This document shows, piece after piece, positions 1-7,616 of a stretch of DNA of 64,000 nt. Position 1 is the first letter of the stretch, and the number at the start of each line of letters is the position of its first letter. Both the position numbers and the translations under genes were made by a program. Under the pieces are notes generated by a model. The model did not search any database. It had not been told where the DNA came from and worked only from the letters and a program-made list of their open reading frames with translations. The DNA lies in contig JACJZJ010000002.1 of the NCBI GenBank assembly GCA_020635675.1, forward strand, positions 186,001-250,000, in the 5' to 3' direction. This stretch comes from Flavobacteriales bacterium (GTDB taxonomy: Bacteria > Bacteroidota > Bacteroidia > Flavobacteriales_F > PHOS-HE28).

Positions 1-435
1 GTGCCGGGAACGGACGGCCAGAAGATGAGCAAGAGCCGCAACAACCTCGTCCGCCTGTTCGCTCCGGAGAAGGAGCTGAAACAAGAGGTGATGGGGATCG
101 TAACGGACAGCGCGCCGTTGGAGTCACCGAAGGACCCCGACACCAACAACGTGTACCGGCTGTTCCGACTGCTGGTATCAGCAGATGCCGCCAACGACAT
201 GGCGAGCAGGCTCCGCGCGGGCGGTTATGGCTATGGCCACGCCAAGAAGGAACTACTGTCCGCGCTCCTTGACGGTTTCCGCACCGAGCGGGAGGATTTC
301 GACCGCCTGATGGCGGACAAGCCCGAACTGGACCGCCAGCTGGCCGTGGGTGCGGAACGGGCCCGAAACGTGGCACACACCACCCTCTCCCGGGTGCGGA
401 TCGCCTCCGGTTATTCCGCCGGCAGGTCCCTCTAG
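1..435 (+). CDS. trpS: Tryptophanyl-tRNA synthetase, C-terminal part (5' end outside window)
   Basis: Class I aminoacyl-tRNA synthetase that charges tRNA-Trp in the cytoplasm. The visible piece opens with PGTDGQKMSKSRNN, the signature KMSKS loop that stabilises the aminoacyl-adenylate transition state, preceded by the DGQ typical of TrpRS. The remainder is the helical C-terminal domain and ends at a TAG at 433-435. The frame is open to the first base, so the GTG at position 1 is an internal Val codon, not a start. Roughly the first 200 residues, with the HIGH motif, must lie upstream. It converges with the DUF5679 gene with only 4 nt between stops. Confidence 0.93.
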   Translation: MPGTDGQKMSKSRNNLVRLFAPEKELKQEVMGIVTDSAPLESPKDPDTNNVYRLFRLLVSADAANDMASRLRAGGYGYGHAKKELLSALLDGFRTEREDFDRLMADKPELDRQLAVGAERARNVAHTTLSRVRIASGYSAGRSL

Positions 436-439
436 GACC

Positions 440-586
440 CTACTTTCCGAGGATCTTGAACATGCCCGTGCTGCATACCGGGCAGGTGCCTTTCATCGCC
501 TTGCGGCCGTTCGCCATCTCGACCTGCTTGGGGTCCTTCATCTCGCGCTTGGCCTTGCATTTCACACAGTACGCTTCGACCGCCAT
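440..586 (-). CDS. Small DUF5679-type zinc-ribbon-like protein
   Basis: A 48-residue protein starting MAVEAYCVKCKAKREM and carrying two CxxC pairs (YCVKCK near residue 9 and TCPVCS near residue 39) that probably bind one metal ion. Length and the CxxC spacing fit the DUF5679 family, whose function is unknown. The ATG at 584-586 was chosen because conservation in the family begins there; an upstream in-frame extension to 667 looks like noise. It converges on trpS. Possible roles (nucleic-acid or ribosome binding) are guesses only. Confidence 0.8.
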   Translation of the reverse strand: MAVEAYCVKCKAKREMKDPKQVEMANGRKAMKGTCPVCSTGMFKILGK

Positions 587-695
587 GGTGTTCAGGTATT
601 GAAGTTTGGTCCAGACAAGGTAAGACGCCGATGCCGGAATGCACGGACGGGCACGGGAGGTTTTCAACCGGCGAAGCCCGGGTTACATTCGGTGC

Positions 696-1745
696 ATGAT
701 CCACCGTTCCCTTCCCGCGATCCTTCTCGCGCTGCTCGCCACATCGAGCCGGTCGCAAGTGCTGGTCGACAGCCTGCAGTACGCCGGTATCACCCAGAAC
801 TTCTGGGGCATCCATGTGACCACGGATACGATCTTCCTGGGTGCCGACCTGTCCGGGGCCATCTATTACAGTGATCACGCGGGCAATCTCCTCGGCCAGC
901 AAAGCACGGGCTTCACCTTCGACCACGGCCTGGTGCGGACGCCCACATCCTATCTAATCGCACAGGACTATGCTGCGAACGGTGCACACCTTTACGAGAT
1001 CGACCTGAGCGGCACCCTGTTGAACACCTGGATGTTCCCGGACGTGATCGGCGGGCATTCCTCGGGTATCGGGGACCTTTTCCCTGATGGCAATGCCGTG
1101 TGGTACACCATGTACTATCCCGATTTCAACACCGATCCATACGCCTATGCCTATCGCTGGGTGCCCGGTGATGCCACCGCGAACGACACGGTCCCGTTGC
1201 ACGGTGAACAGCCGTACGGTATCGCCATCAAGGGCGATACGCTCTTCTACGTGACCGACAACCTGAACGGCGACCAGGAACGCATCTATGCCTACGACCT
1301 GACCAACGAGCAGGACATCGGCTGGATCGAACTGCCGGACACCCCGATCGACAACGATCAATCACCGCGCGGGATGTACTACGATGGCACCCATCTGTAC
1401 CTGATCGCGAACCGCTCGGGCGGCAGTGCGAACGCTTATCAGAACATCTACATCTATGCGTTCGACAACGCGGTCGGATCGGCGGAGTTGCATCCGGCGA
1501 CCGTACTTCCGGCCTATCCCGACCCCGCCGACGATCACCTGACCATCACGCTTCCCTTCACCCGGACGAACGGCGAATGGGAGATCTCTGTGCTGGACGG
1601 GACCGGACGGATCGTGTCACGATCGCGGGGCGATGGACAGGTGATCGACCTGGACACCGGCGCTTGGCCCACCGGGGCCTACCAGGCGCGGGTCACCCGG
1701 GCCGGGGGGCCGCCGGGGGTCGCCCGGTTCCTTGTGGTGCATTGA
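696..1745 (+). CDS. Secreted beta-propeller-like protein with T9SS C-terminal sorting domain
   Basis: A 349-aa protein with a signal peptide (MIHRSLPAILLALLATSSRS) and a body rich in repeated aromatic/Asp-Gly segments of the kind seen in beta-propellers. The last ~85 residues form a type A T9SS sorting domain: LPAYPDPADDHLTI (a YPNP variant), then DGTGRIV and GAYQARVTR. It should cross the inner membrane by Sec and the outer membrane through SprA, with removal of the tail. The ATG at 696 is preferred over the upstream ATG at 639 because it begins the signal peptide. A TACATTCG box (684-691) lies just upstream. Substrate unknown. Confidence 0.75.
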   Translation: MIHRSLPAILLALLATSSRSQVLVDSLQYAGITQNFWGIHVTTDTIFLGADLSGAIYYSDHAGNLLGQQSTGFTFDHGLVRTPTSYLIAQDYAANGAHLYEIDLSGTLLNTWMFPDVIGGHSSGIGDLFPDGNAVWYTMYYPDFNTDPYAYAYRWVPGDATANDTVPLHGEQPYGIAIKGDTLFYVTDNLNGDQERIYAYDLTNEQDIGWIELPDTPIDNDQSPRGMYYDGTHLYLIANRSGGSANAYQNIYIYAFDNAVGSAELHPATVLPAYPDPADDHLTITLPFTRTNGEWEISVLDGTGRIVSRSRGDGQVIDLDTGAWPTGAYQARVTRAGGPPGVARFLVVH

Positions 1746-1749
1746 GCCG

Positions 1750-2286
1750 CTACCCGTTGTCCTTCACCGGCGTACGCCGCAGGATCGTGGCGATCCACCC
1801 GACGATCGTCAAGGTGAGCAGACCGTAGCCAGCGCCGGGAAGCGCATCGGTGGAGAAGACAGGACCATCTAGGAAGATCTTCGCCGCGGCCAGCAGGAAG
1901 GGCGCTCCCGCCAGGACGCCCACGATCCGCACCCACAGCGGGAAGGACCGCGAAAGGCCGACCAGGACAAGGGCCGGCACATAGAGCGCCATGCCTGCGC
2001 CGAAGCTCGCGCGCGCCGCGCCCGGTTCGGCCACGGTGCCTCCGCTCATCACGGCCTCTCCGATGGCCAGCACCAGGAAGCCCGCGGCAGCGGCCGCATC
2101 CCCGGCCATCAGGTAGCGTACGGTCAACAGGGCGGCGCCCACCACCAGGCCCACGCTGCTGATCTCGTACAGGAACTCCCGCCAGACCGGGGTGTGCATC
2201 AATGAACCGCCAACGCCGAACAGGGCGCCGGTGGCCAGGCCGGCCGCCGCTAAGAGGTCCAGCCGAACGCGTGCTTGTTGCTGCAT
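1750..2286 (-). CDS. Hypothetical integral membrane protein
   Basis: A 178-aa protein starting MQQQARVRLDLLAAAG with about five or six hydrophobic helices and short polar loops. No catalytic motif is recognisable. It resembles small DoxX/DUF-type membrane proteins only in general composition. The start at 2284-2286 gives a short charged N-terminus before the first helix; a longer in-frame extension to 2430 overlaps the neighbouring T9SS gene and lacks membrane character. Its stop lies 4 nt from that of the convergent T9SS gene. It follows the 2358-3476 gene on the same strand with a 71-nt gap. Confidence 0.65.
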   Translation of the reverse strand: MQQQARVRLDLLAAAGLATGALFGVGGSLMHTPVWREFLYEISSVGLVVGAALLTVRYLMAGDAAAAAGFLVLAIGEAVMSGGTVAEPGAARASFGAGMALYVPALVLVGLSRSFPLWVRIVGVLAGAPFLLAAAKIFLDGPVFSTDALPGAGYGLLTLTIVGWIATILRRTPVKDNG

Positions 2287-2357
2287 GATCCAATGCTTTG
2301 GTCGTTGAAGATAGCCGTCCAGCGGAGCACGGCCCTGATGGACCCGCGATGTGGTCC

Positions 2358-3476
2358 TCAATGGGCCACGACCAACATTCCGTCGCCTCGCAGGCCCCGC
2401 ATGTGCAGAACGTAGGGCCCTGGCGCCCATTCCGCCGTGGGCACGCGGGTGGTGCCGGCGGCCAATGTCACCTGAAGGACCACGCGCCCCGCCGTGTCAA
2501 TGACCTTAAGCTGTTCCGCGGTGGGGGTATCGATCGTCAGGATGCCGGCCTGCGCGTCGAAATGGGCCGTGGCCCCTTCCACGCGTTCCTCCGCTGGGAG
2601 CGCCGTCGCCAGGTCGACATCGAGCGACCACAGCCGCGCGGGGGCCAGTGCGTTCTGCTCGTTGGTCAGATGGAGCGTACCGGGCGCGCTCCACGCGATG
2701 CCTTCCATCTGCGTCAAAGGCGCCTGCACCACATGGCGCTCCGCCGATCCGCCGAACACGTCGTGGCCCGTGAAGCCCTCAAGTTGCCAGATGAAGGGCG
2801 TCAGCACCGTCGTATAGCCGCAGAGGGCCACGGAGCCCGAGAATACGTCCCGCGCCGCCCCGGTCACCAGCCCTTGTGTATCGAGCGTATCGCGGCGCAC
2901 GGCCAGCTGCGTGCCAGGCTGGGCGGGAAGTACGTAGAGATAGGTGTTGCTGCTGAGCCAGTTCTTGGTGAAGAGGAACAGGCTGTCGTCCATGGCGATC
3001 ATCGCTTCGCAATCCCGATCGTTGGCGTTGTTCGCCGGTGTGAAGTCGATCTGGTCCGCATAGCTGAACATGATCGTATCGGCCTGCAGTGCCATGGTCC
3101 CGGGGTCGAGCAAGTCCGTCAAGGGTACGCGGTACACCCGCAGGTCGGTGCGTGCACCGGAGTTGTTGCCGAAGTCGCCGATGTACACCCAGGTGCCGTC
3201 CGTGGTCAGGTCCTCCCAGTCCACGTTGGAGGCATTGGCCACGGTCACCGTGCGCAGCACGTCGCCGGTGCCCGGGTCGACCTGGTACAGGGCATTGGGG
3301 TTGCCGCTGTCCAGTTGGGTCCACACCTGACCGTCGATCACGAGCAGGCCGCTGGTCTCGTTCAGCGCGGTGCTCAAGGGGGTCAGCACCGTGGGCGTCA
3401 ACGGCTGCGCGTTGGCCACGGCAAGGCCCAGGACCGCCGGGACGACCAACGCGCGTGGAACGATGCCGGACTTCAC
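2358..3476 (-). CDS. Secreted T9SS cargo protein with repeated TW.Y/GDFG motifs
   Basis: A 372-aa protein with a signal peptide (residues 1-23, ending ANAQ). The body contains GDFGNNSG and other segments suggestive of a beta-propeller or SMP-30-like fold. The C-terminus (EQLKVIDTAGRVVLQVTL, then GPYVLHMRG) is a short type A T9SS sorting domain. The start codon is GTG (3474-3476), placed directly before a clear signal peptide. A TAGTATTG box at 3481-3488 lies 4 nt upstream. Cleaved cargo would be on the cell surface or released. Enzymatic role not recognised. Confidence 0.75.
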   Translation of the reverse strand: MKSGIVPRALVVPAVLGLAVANAQPLTPTVLTPLSTALNETSGLLVIDGQVWTQLDSGNPNALYQVDPGTGDVLRTVTVANASNVDWEDLTTDGTWVYIGDFGNNSGARTDLRVYRVPLTDLLDPGTMALQADTIMFSYADQIDFTPANNANDRDCEAMIAMDDSLFLFTKNWLSSNTYLYVLPAQPGTQLAVRRDTLDTQGLVTGAARDVFSGSVALCGYTTVLTPFIWQLEGFTGHDVFGGSAERHVVQAPLTQMEGIAWSAPGTLHLTNEQNALAPARLWSLDVDLATALPAEERVEGATAHFDAQAGILTIDTPTAEQLKVIDTAGRVVLQVTLAAGTTRVPTAEWAPGPYVLHMRGLRGDGMLVVAH

Positions 3477-3624
3477 CGGGCAATACTAGGGGGTTGCGGT
3501 GAGGTCTGCCGCACTTCACAGCATGAAATCCGGTGGCGTTCCTTCGGTGAAGGGCCTTGGGCACCTCACTGCATGTGCCACCTACCCTGAAAGCGCCACC
3601 GGACGGGTTGCACTTCCGAGCCGA

Positions 3625-4191
3625 TCAGCCCTCGGCCGTGCCCACCTTCAGTCGTTCAGCGTATGCCGCGTTGTGGCCGTCCATGGTGGCCCAAAAAGCC
3701 GGTGCCGTGCGGCCGTTGAGATGCGCGACCAGCACGTCCAGGTGTGTATGCCAACCGCCGGAAACGCCGAGCAGGTCCTTGTGGCCGGGCAGGCGATGAT
3801 GCGTCAGGACCAGGAGCACGTCCTTCCCCTGCTCGGACAGTTCAATGACCACCTCGGACAGGGCATCCGCGCGGGCGCCCCAGGTGAAGCCCAGGGCATG
3901 TGGCGGTTCACAGCGCGTGATCGTCGCCTGCATGTGGTGACCGTTGGCGTATCGCTCCGGTGCCTCGTCCTGGACCGCATCCAGTTCGCTGTGCTTCCAG
4001 TGCAGGTCCACGGCACCCCCCACGCGCAGGTCCATGGCGCCACTGGCCAGCCACTTGGCACGTTTCTCCGACTCGGTGAGGTAGGCCCACACGCGTTCGA
4101 TCGGCCCGGGCAATAGACGCTCGAACCGTATGGTGTTGGGGGCGATCAGGGTTCCGTACTTATCCATGGGTATGGGTGTTGAGGTGATCAT
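3625..4191 (-). CDS. SRPBCC (AHSA1/START-like) domain protein
   Basis: A 188-aa cytoplasmic protein of the SRPBCC superfamily. NTIRFERLLPGPIERVWAYL at the N-terminus, AKWLASG after it and the downstream GGWHTHLDVLVAHL helix are the usual START-like landmarks of Aha1-type proteins encoded beside ArsR regulators. Such proteins bind hydrophobic ligands in a deep cavity; the ligand here is unknown. Its ATG overlaps the stop codon of the upstream ArsR gene (ATGA, 4188-4191), so the pair is translationally coupled and is expected to be repressed together by the ArsR protein. Confidence 0.85.
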   Translation of the reverse strand: MITSTPIPMDKYGTLIAPNTIRFERLLPGPIERVWAYLTESEKRAKWLASGAMDLRVGGAVDLHWKHSELDAVQDEAPERYANGHHMQATITRCEPPHALGFTWGARADALSEVVIELSEQGKDVLLVLTHHRLPGHKDLLGVSGGWHTHLDVLVAHLNGRTAPAFWATMDGHNAAYAERLKVGTAEG

Positions 4192-4523
4192 TTCTTCGCG
4201 GTGTCCTCTTCACGCAACAGGCGTTCGAGGGTGTCCAGCCGCACTGCCCAGAACGTCCGGGTCTCGGCGATCCACTTTGCGGCCGCGTCCAACGGTTCCG
4301 GTCGGTACGAAAGGAAGTGGTCGCGCCCCACGCGACGGCGCTCCACCAGCCGGGCACGCTCCAATACCCGGATATGCTTGCTCACCGCGTTCAACGACAT
4401 GTCGAACGGCTTGGCAAGGTCGGTGACGCGAGCCTCCCCGGCGGAAAGCCGCTGAAGAATCGCCCGACGGGTGGGATCCGCCAGGGCGGTCAGCGTGCGG
4501 TCCAAGGCGTGGGGCGTTGCCAT
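4188..4523 (-). CDS. ArsR-family winged-helix repressor
   Basis: A 111-aa HTH protein: LADPTRRAILQRLSAGEARVTDLA then the recognition helix MSLNAVSKHIRVLERARLV and a wing at RRRVGRDHF. There is no CxC metal site in helix 3, so this is the SdpR-like subgroup that partners SRPBCC proteins rather than an arsenic or zinc sensor. The start at 4521-4523 (MATPHAL) was chosen because an exact TATATTTG -7 box ends 6 nt upstream; the alternative start at 4532 would overlap that box. A dyad overlapping the box is the likely operator, implying autorepression. Confidence 0.9.
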   Translation of the reverse strand: MATPHALDRTLTALADPTRRAILQRLSAGEARVTDLAKPFDMSLNAVSKHIRVLERARLVERRRVGRDHFLSYRPEPLDAAAKWIAETRTFWAVRLDTLERLLREEDTAKK

Positions 4524-4529
4524 CGCAGG

Positions 4530-4557
4530 CAAATATATTAAACCTATTGGTTGAATA
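4530..4557 (-). promoter_or_regulatory. ArsR promoter -7 box (4530-4537) with overlapping operator dyad (4536-4557)
   Basis: On the minus strand TATATTTG (4537-4530) matches TAnnTTTG exactly. Directly upstream lies TATTAAACC-TATT-GGTTGAATA, a 9+9 bp inverted repeat with one mismatch. A repressor bound there would cover the spacer and -7 region. It is the most AT-rich spot of the neighbourhood. Confidence 0.6.
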
Positions 4558-4594
4558 TAAGATCTCGTGATGGAACGTGTGCTTTCTTGTGGAC

Positions 4595-5035
4595 ATGCAA
4601 CTGATCCCCATACCCCTTGAAGGGTCCCCTGACCTGGCCTCGGTCCCGATCACCGCATCCGTCCGAGAGTGGATCGACGGCAACCAGGCCTTCTACAAGG
4701 TGGTGAGCTTCGCGCCGCCCTGGACCGCCTACCTCGCCGTGGAGGAGGATGCCGTGGTGGGGACTTGCGCGTTCAAGGGCGCACCGAAACCGGGTATCGT
4801 GGAGATCGCCTACGCCACACGCCCGGACCTGGAAGGGCGAGGTATCGCGACGCGGATGGCGATGGAACTGGTCCGCATTTCCCGCACGACCGATCCAGCC
4901 GTGCGCATCATCGCACAGACCCTGCCCGAAGTGAACGCCAGTACCCGCGTGCTCACCAAATGCGGCTTCGCCCAAGTGCGGGACGCCGTGGACGACGAAG
5001 CGGGAACCGTGTGGGAGTGGGAACTACCGGCTTGA
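4595..5035 (+). CDS. GNAT-family N-acetyltransferase
   Basis: A 146-aa acetyltransferase of the RimJ/RimL-like GNAT group. The acetyl-CoA pyrophosphate loop is visible as RPDLEGRGIATRMAMELV (R/QxxGxG/A form), followed by the NASTRVLTKCGF helix typical of motif B, where the bound CoA thiol is near the conserved Asn. The substrate is not identifiable. The ATG at 4595 (MQLIPIPLEG) fits the fold better than the upstream ATG at 4577. Divergent from the ArsR gene; its stop TGA (5033-5035) abuts the stop of the next, convergent gene. Confidence 0.87.
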   Translation: MQLIPIPLEGSPDLASVPITASVREWIDGNQAFYKVVSFAPPWTAYLAVEEDAVVGTCAFKGAPKPGIVEIAYATRPDLEGRGIATRMAMELVRISRTTDPAVRIIAQTLPEVNASTRVLTKCGFAQVRDAVDDEAGTVWEWELPA

Positions 5036-6004
5036 TCAATACCCGCCACCTCCTCCCTGCCCCCGTTCGATCGGGTGCCAGGTGGTCTTCACCTCCTGCG
5101 TGTCCAGGATGAAGTAGGGGCTCTGCGCCTCGGCACTGCTCCAGTCGGTCACCTTCGCATGGACCATGCGCTTCACATTGGCCGTGGCCTCCTGGTCGAG
5201 CATCGTGCGCTCGTCCTGGGTGGTGTCGCACGCGACCAAGGCGTTCACGTCCATGTGCTGAACGAGCGGCTTGATCAGCTCGTTCCGCAGGCCGGTGATC
5301 AGGTTCACCACGCCACCGGGCAGGTCGCTGGTGGCAAGCACCTCGGCGAAGGAGACCGCCGGCAGCGGCCTGGTCTCGCTGGCCACGACCACGGCCGCGT
5401 TCCCACCCGCGATGATCGGCGCCACGGTGCTCACCAAGCCGAGCAGGGCGCTGTCCCCGGGTGCCATCAGTCCCACCACGCCGGTGGGTTCGTACACGCT
5501 GAAATTGAAGTGTGCGGTATTCGTCGGGTTCACGCTGCTGAACACCGCCTGGTACTTGTCGCACCAACCCGCGTAGTGCAGCCACCGGTCGATCGCCAGG
5601 GCCACCTCGGTCTCCGCCTGCTTCTGTGCGACGCCATGCAGCATCAGCTCATGCACGAATTGCGCGCTGCGGCCTTCCAGCATCTCGCCGATGCGGTAGA
5701 GGATCTGTCCGCGGTTGAACGCGCTGCGCGCACCCCAGCCACCCTGCGCCTTCCGCGCGGCCACCACCGCCTCGCGCACGTCCTTGCGGCTGCTGCGGCA
5801 CACGTTGGCCAGCGGCTTGCCGTCGCCGCCCTTGGGCTGATAGTAGCGGCCGCTCTCGGTGCGCGGGAACTTGCCGCCGATGAAGATCTTGTAGGTCTTC
5901 ATCACGGGCAGGCGGGCGGCCTTCTTCGCGGCTCCGTTGCTGCCGTTGGCCCCGGTCGTCGGGGTGACCGCCTTGCGCTGTTCGAGGGTCTTGTCGTCCG
6001 CCAT
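5036..6004 (-). CDS. Truncated aldehyde dehydrogenase homologue lacking the catalytic cysteine (ALDH16 C-terminal-like)
   Basis: A 322-aa member of the ALDH superfamily, far shorter than the usual ~480. It keeps the N-terminal part (YKIFIGGKFPRTESGR; RGQILYRIGEML; EPTGVVGLMAPGDSALLGLV; LPGGVVNLITG) and NAD-fold pieces, but where a normal enzyme has ELGGK and the Cys loop this protein has NALVACDTTQDERTML and then a short glycine-rich tail. No catalytic Cys or Glu is present, so it is probably a non-catalytic partner. In actinobacteria and others such a protein follows a full ALDH and deoC; ALDH16 fuses both. Here the full ALDH starts 5.7 kb away on the same strand. Start ATG at 6002-6004. Confidence 0.78.
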   Translation of the reverse strand: MADDKTLEQRKAVTPTTGANGSNGAAKKAARLPVMKTYKIFIGGKFPRTESGRYYQPKGGDGKPLANVCRSSRKDVREAVVAARKAQGGWGARSAFNRGQILYRIGEMLEGRSAQFVHELMLHGVAQKQAETEVALAIDRWLHYAGWCDKYQAVFSSVNPTNTAHFNFSVYEPTGVVGLMAPGDSALLGLVSTVAPIIAGGNAAVVVASETRPLPAVSFAEVLATSDLPGGVVNLITGLRNELIKPLVQHMDVNALVACDTTQDERTMLDQEATANVKRMVHAKVTDWSSAEAQSPYFILDTQEVKTTWHPIERGQGGGGGY

Positions 6005-6061
6005 GCGGATGCAAGTTAGGAAGGGCGGGGCCGACGATCGACCGATCCCACCCGGCGCGCC

Positions 6062-6069
6062 TATCTTGG
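6062..6069 (+). promoter_or_regulatory. TATCTTGG -7-like box upstream of VOC gene
   Basis: TATCTTGG resembles the Bacteroidota -7 consensus TAnnTTTG and ends 19 nt before the VOC start codon. The same box followed by TGC recurs ahead of the histidine kinase gene at 16379. Confidence 0.35.
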
Positions 6070-6088
6070 TGCGATACAACACGACCCC

Positions 6089-6445
6089 ATGTCCCGACAC
6101 GTCACCGGCATCGGCGGATTCTTCTTCCGCGCGGACGATCACAAGACACTGGCCAAGTGGTACAACGATCACCTCGGCATCAACGACCAGGAGCATGGCT
6201 GGATCTGGAACCAGGACGCGGGGCCCACGGTGTTCTCGCCCTTCAAGCGCGACAGCGACTACTTCGATGCGAAGCAGCAGTTCATGCTCAACCTGCGCGT
6301 GCAGGACCTCGATGGGCTGTTGAAAAAGCTCGAGGCCGCCGGTGTACGCATCGACCCCAAGCGCGACGACCAGGAGTACGGCCGCTTCGCATGGGTATTT
6401 GACCCTGAAGGGAACAAGATCGAGCTGTGGGAGCCGAAAGGGTGA
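6089..6445 (+). CDS. VOC-family (glyoxalase/bleomycin-resistance-like) protein
   Basis: A 118-aa protein with the paired beta-alpha-beta-beta-beta fold of the vicinal oxygen chelate superfamily: GIGGFFFRADDHKTLAKWYNDHLG in the first half and LKKLEAAGVRI, then WVFDPEGNKIELWEP in the second. The final Glu in KIELWE is the usual metal ligand. The first-half ligand position is uncertain, so enzymatic activity is not assured; many such small VOC proteins are of unknown substrate. Divergent from the truncated ALDH and convergent with the DUF2200 gene with one base between the stops. Confidence 0.88.
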   Translation: MSRHVTGIGGFFFRADDHKTLAKWYNDHLGINDQEHGWIWNQDAGPTVFSPFKRDSDYFDAKQQFMLNLRVQDLDGLLKKLEAAGVRIDPKRDDQEYGRFAWVFDPEGNKIELWEPKG

Positions 6446-6446
6446 G

Positions 6447-6809
6447 CTACTTCCTTAGGATCTTCTCCATCGCCCGGCCCTTGGCCAGCTCGTCCACCAG
6501 CTTGTCGAGGTAGCGGATCTTCTGCATCAGCGGGTCTTCGATGTCCTCCACGCGGTAGCCGCAGATCACGCCGGTGATCAGGTGCACGTTCGGGTTGAGC
6601 TTGGGCGCCTTGGCGAAGAAGGTGGCGAAGTCCACCTTGGTGTCGATCACCTTCTGCAGGCCCTTGTCCGTGTAACCTGTGAGCCAGTGGATCACGGTGT
6701 GCAATTCCTCCTTCGTGCGGCCCTTCTTCTCCACCTTGGTCACATAGTGCGGGTAGACGCCGGCAAAGGCCATGCGGAAGACACGTTCGTTGTTGGCTCC
6801 GGGTTTCAT
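6447..6809 (-). CDS. DUF2200 family protein
   Basis: A 120-aa cytoplasmic protein starting MKPGANNERVFRMAFAGVYP. The segment VYPHYVTKVEKKGRTKEEL and the HWLTGYT motif are hallmarks of DUF2200, a family of unknown function widespread in Bacteroidota and Proteobacteria. The ATG at 6807-6809 is the family start; the longer upstream frame is non-conserved. It follows the RibD-like reductase gene with an 11-nt gap on the same strand and is probably cotranscribed with it. Confidence 0.85.
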   Translation of the reverse strand: MKPGANNERVFRMAFAGVYPHYVTKVEKKGRTKEELHTVIHWLTGYTDKGLQKVIDTKVDFATFFAKAPKLNPNVHLITGVICGYRVEDIEDPLMQKIRYLDKLVDELAKGRAMEKILRK

Positions 6810-6820
6810 ACCCTCGAAAT

Positions 6821-7468
6821 CTAGGCTCGCATGATCCGATAGAACCCCGCCCGCTCGCCCGGCACGAAGGCCTCGCATTTGTACCCAAGCTTGGTCAGGT
6901 CCAGCCCGGCCAGGAGCGGCTCGCCGGTACCCAGCAGCGTGGGTGAAACGGCCAGGTGCATTTCGTCGATCAATTGGGCCTGCAGGTACTGGCGAATGGT
7001 GGAGGCACCGCCGCCCACACGTACATCCAACATACCGGCTGCGTCGCGGGCGCGCTCAAGCGCCACCTCAATGCCGTCGGTAACGAAGTGGAAGACCGTG
7101 CCGCCCTCCATGACCAGCGATGGCCGCGGGTGGTGCGTGAGTACGAAGACCGGCACATGGTACACCGGGTTCGGGCCCCACCAGCCCTTCCAATCGTCAT
7201 TCAGCCAGGGGCCACGCACCGGACCGAACATGTTGCGGCCCATGATCCACGCGCCGATGTTCTCCATCCCTTGGGCCGCCAAGTCGTTGTCCGTGCCGAG
7301 GTCGCCCTCGTCCTTGCCAAAGTGTGTTCGCTGGAAGTAGCGCGTGCGGAGCATCCAGGTGTGCAGGTGCTCCGCACCCTTGCCGAGCGGGGCTTCCAAC
7401 GATTGGTCGGGACCGGCACCGAAGCCATCCAAGGAGATGCTGTAACTGTGGACGAGGAGGCGGGGCAT
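6821..7468 (-). CDS. Dihydrofolate reductase / RibD C-terminal family protein
   Basis: A 215-aa protein of the RibD C-terminal-like (DHFR-fold) family. MPRLLVHSYSISLDGF is the classic opening strand and SLDG motif, IGAWIMGRNMFG carries the NADPH-contacting MGRxMFG, and LDVRVGGGASTIRQYLQAQLIDEMHL is the second cofactor loop and helix. Such proteins probably reduce a pteridine or flavin-like substrate, but the true substrate is unknown and this is not the essential FolA. The start is the ATG at 7466-7468. It heads a two-gene unit with DUF2200. Confidence 0.88.
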   Translation of the reverse strand: MPRLLVHSYSISLDGFGAGPDQSLEAPLGKGAEHLHTWMLRTRYFQRTHFGKDEGDLGTDNDLAAQGMENIGAWIMGRNMFGPVRGPWLNDDWKGWWGPNPVYHVPVFVLTHHPRPSLVMEGGTVFHFVTDGIEVALERARDAAGMLDVRVGGGASTIRQYLQAQLIDEMHLAVSPTLLGTGEPLLAGLDLTKLGYKCEAFVPGERAGFYRIMRA

Positions 7469-7616
7469 GGGGGACTAGTGTTAGAACGGAGTTAGATGCA
7501 TTCATCACTTTGCGCTGCACCTTCCTAAGGAAAAATCTTGACAATATCCACCTGCCTCGCATACCACTGGACTAAATAACATCCATTTCGGATAAATTTC
7601 GGCAAATAAGACCGGC
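7469..7616. other. AT-rich intergenic region ahead of the SIR2-STAND gene
   Basis: The 148-nt gap is clearly AT-richer than the flanking genes, like the SIR2 gene it precedes. TAAATTTC at 7593-7600 is a one-base variant of TAnnTTTG and ends 16 nt before the start codon. No repeats or attachment sites were seen. Confidence 0.4.

Noticed and set aside
5036..6004. Short ALDH as a frameshifted or broken gene
   Set aside because: No catalytic remnant was found in the adjacent frames or downstream, where the GNAT gene abuts; short cysteine-less partners are known beside full ALDHs, so it is treated as intact.
7538..7543. TTGACA resembling an E. coli -35 box upstream of the SIR2 gene
   Set aside because: No TATAAT at the right spacing, and Bacteroidota primary sigma factors use a different consensus; likely chance in AT-rich DNA.
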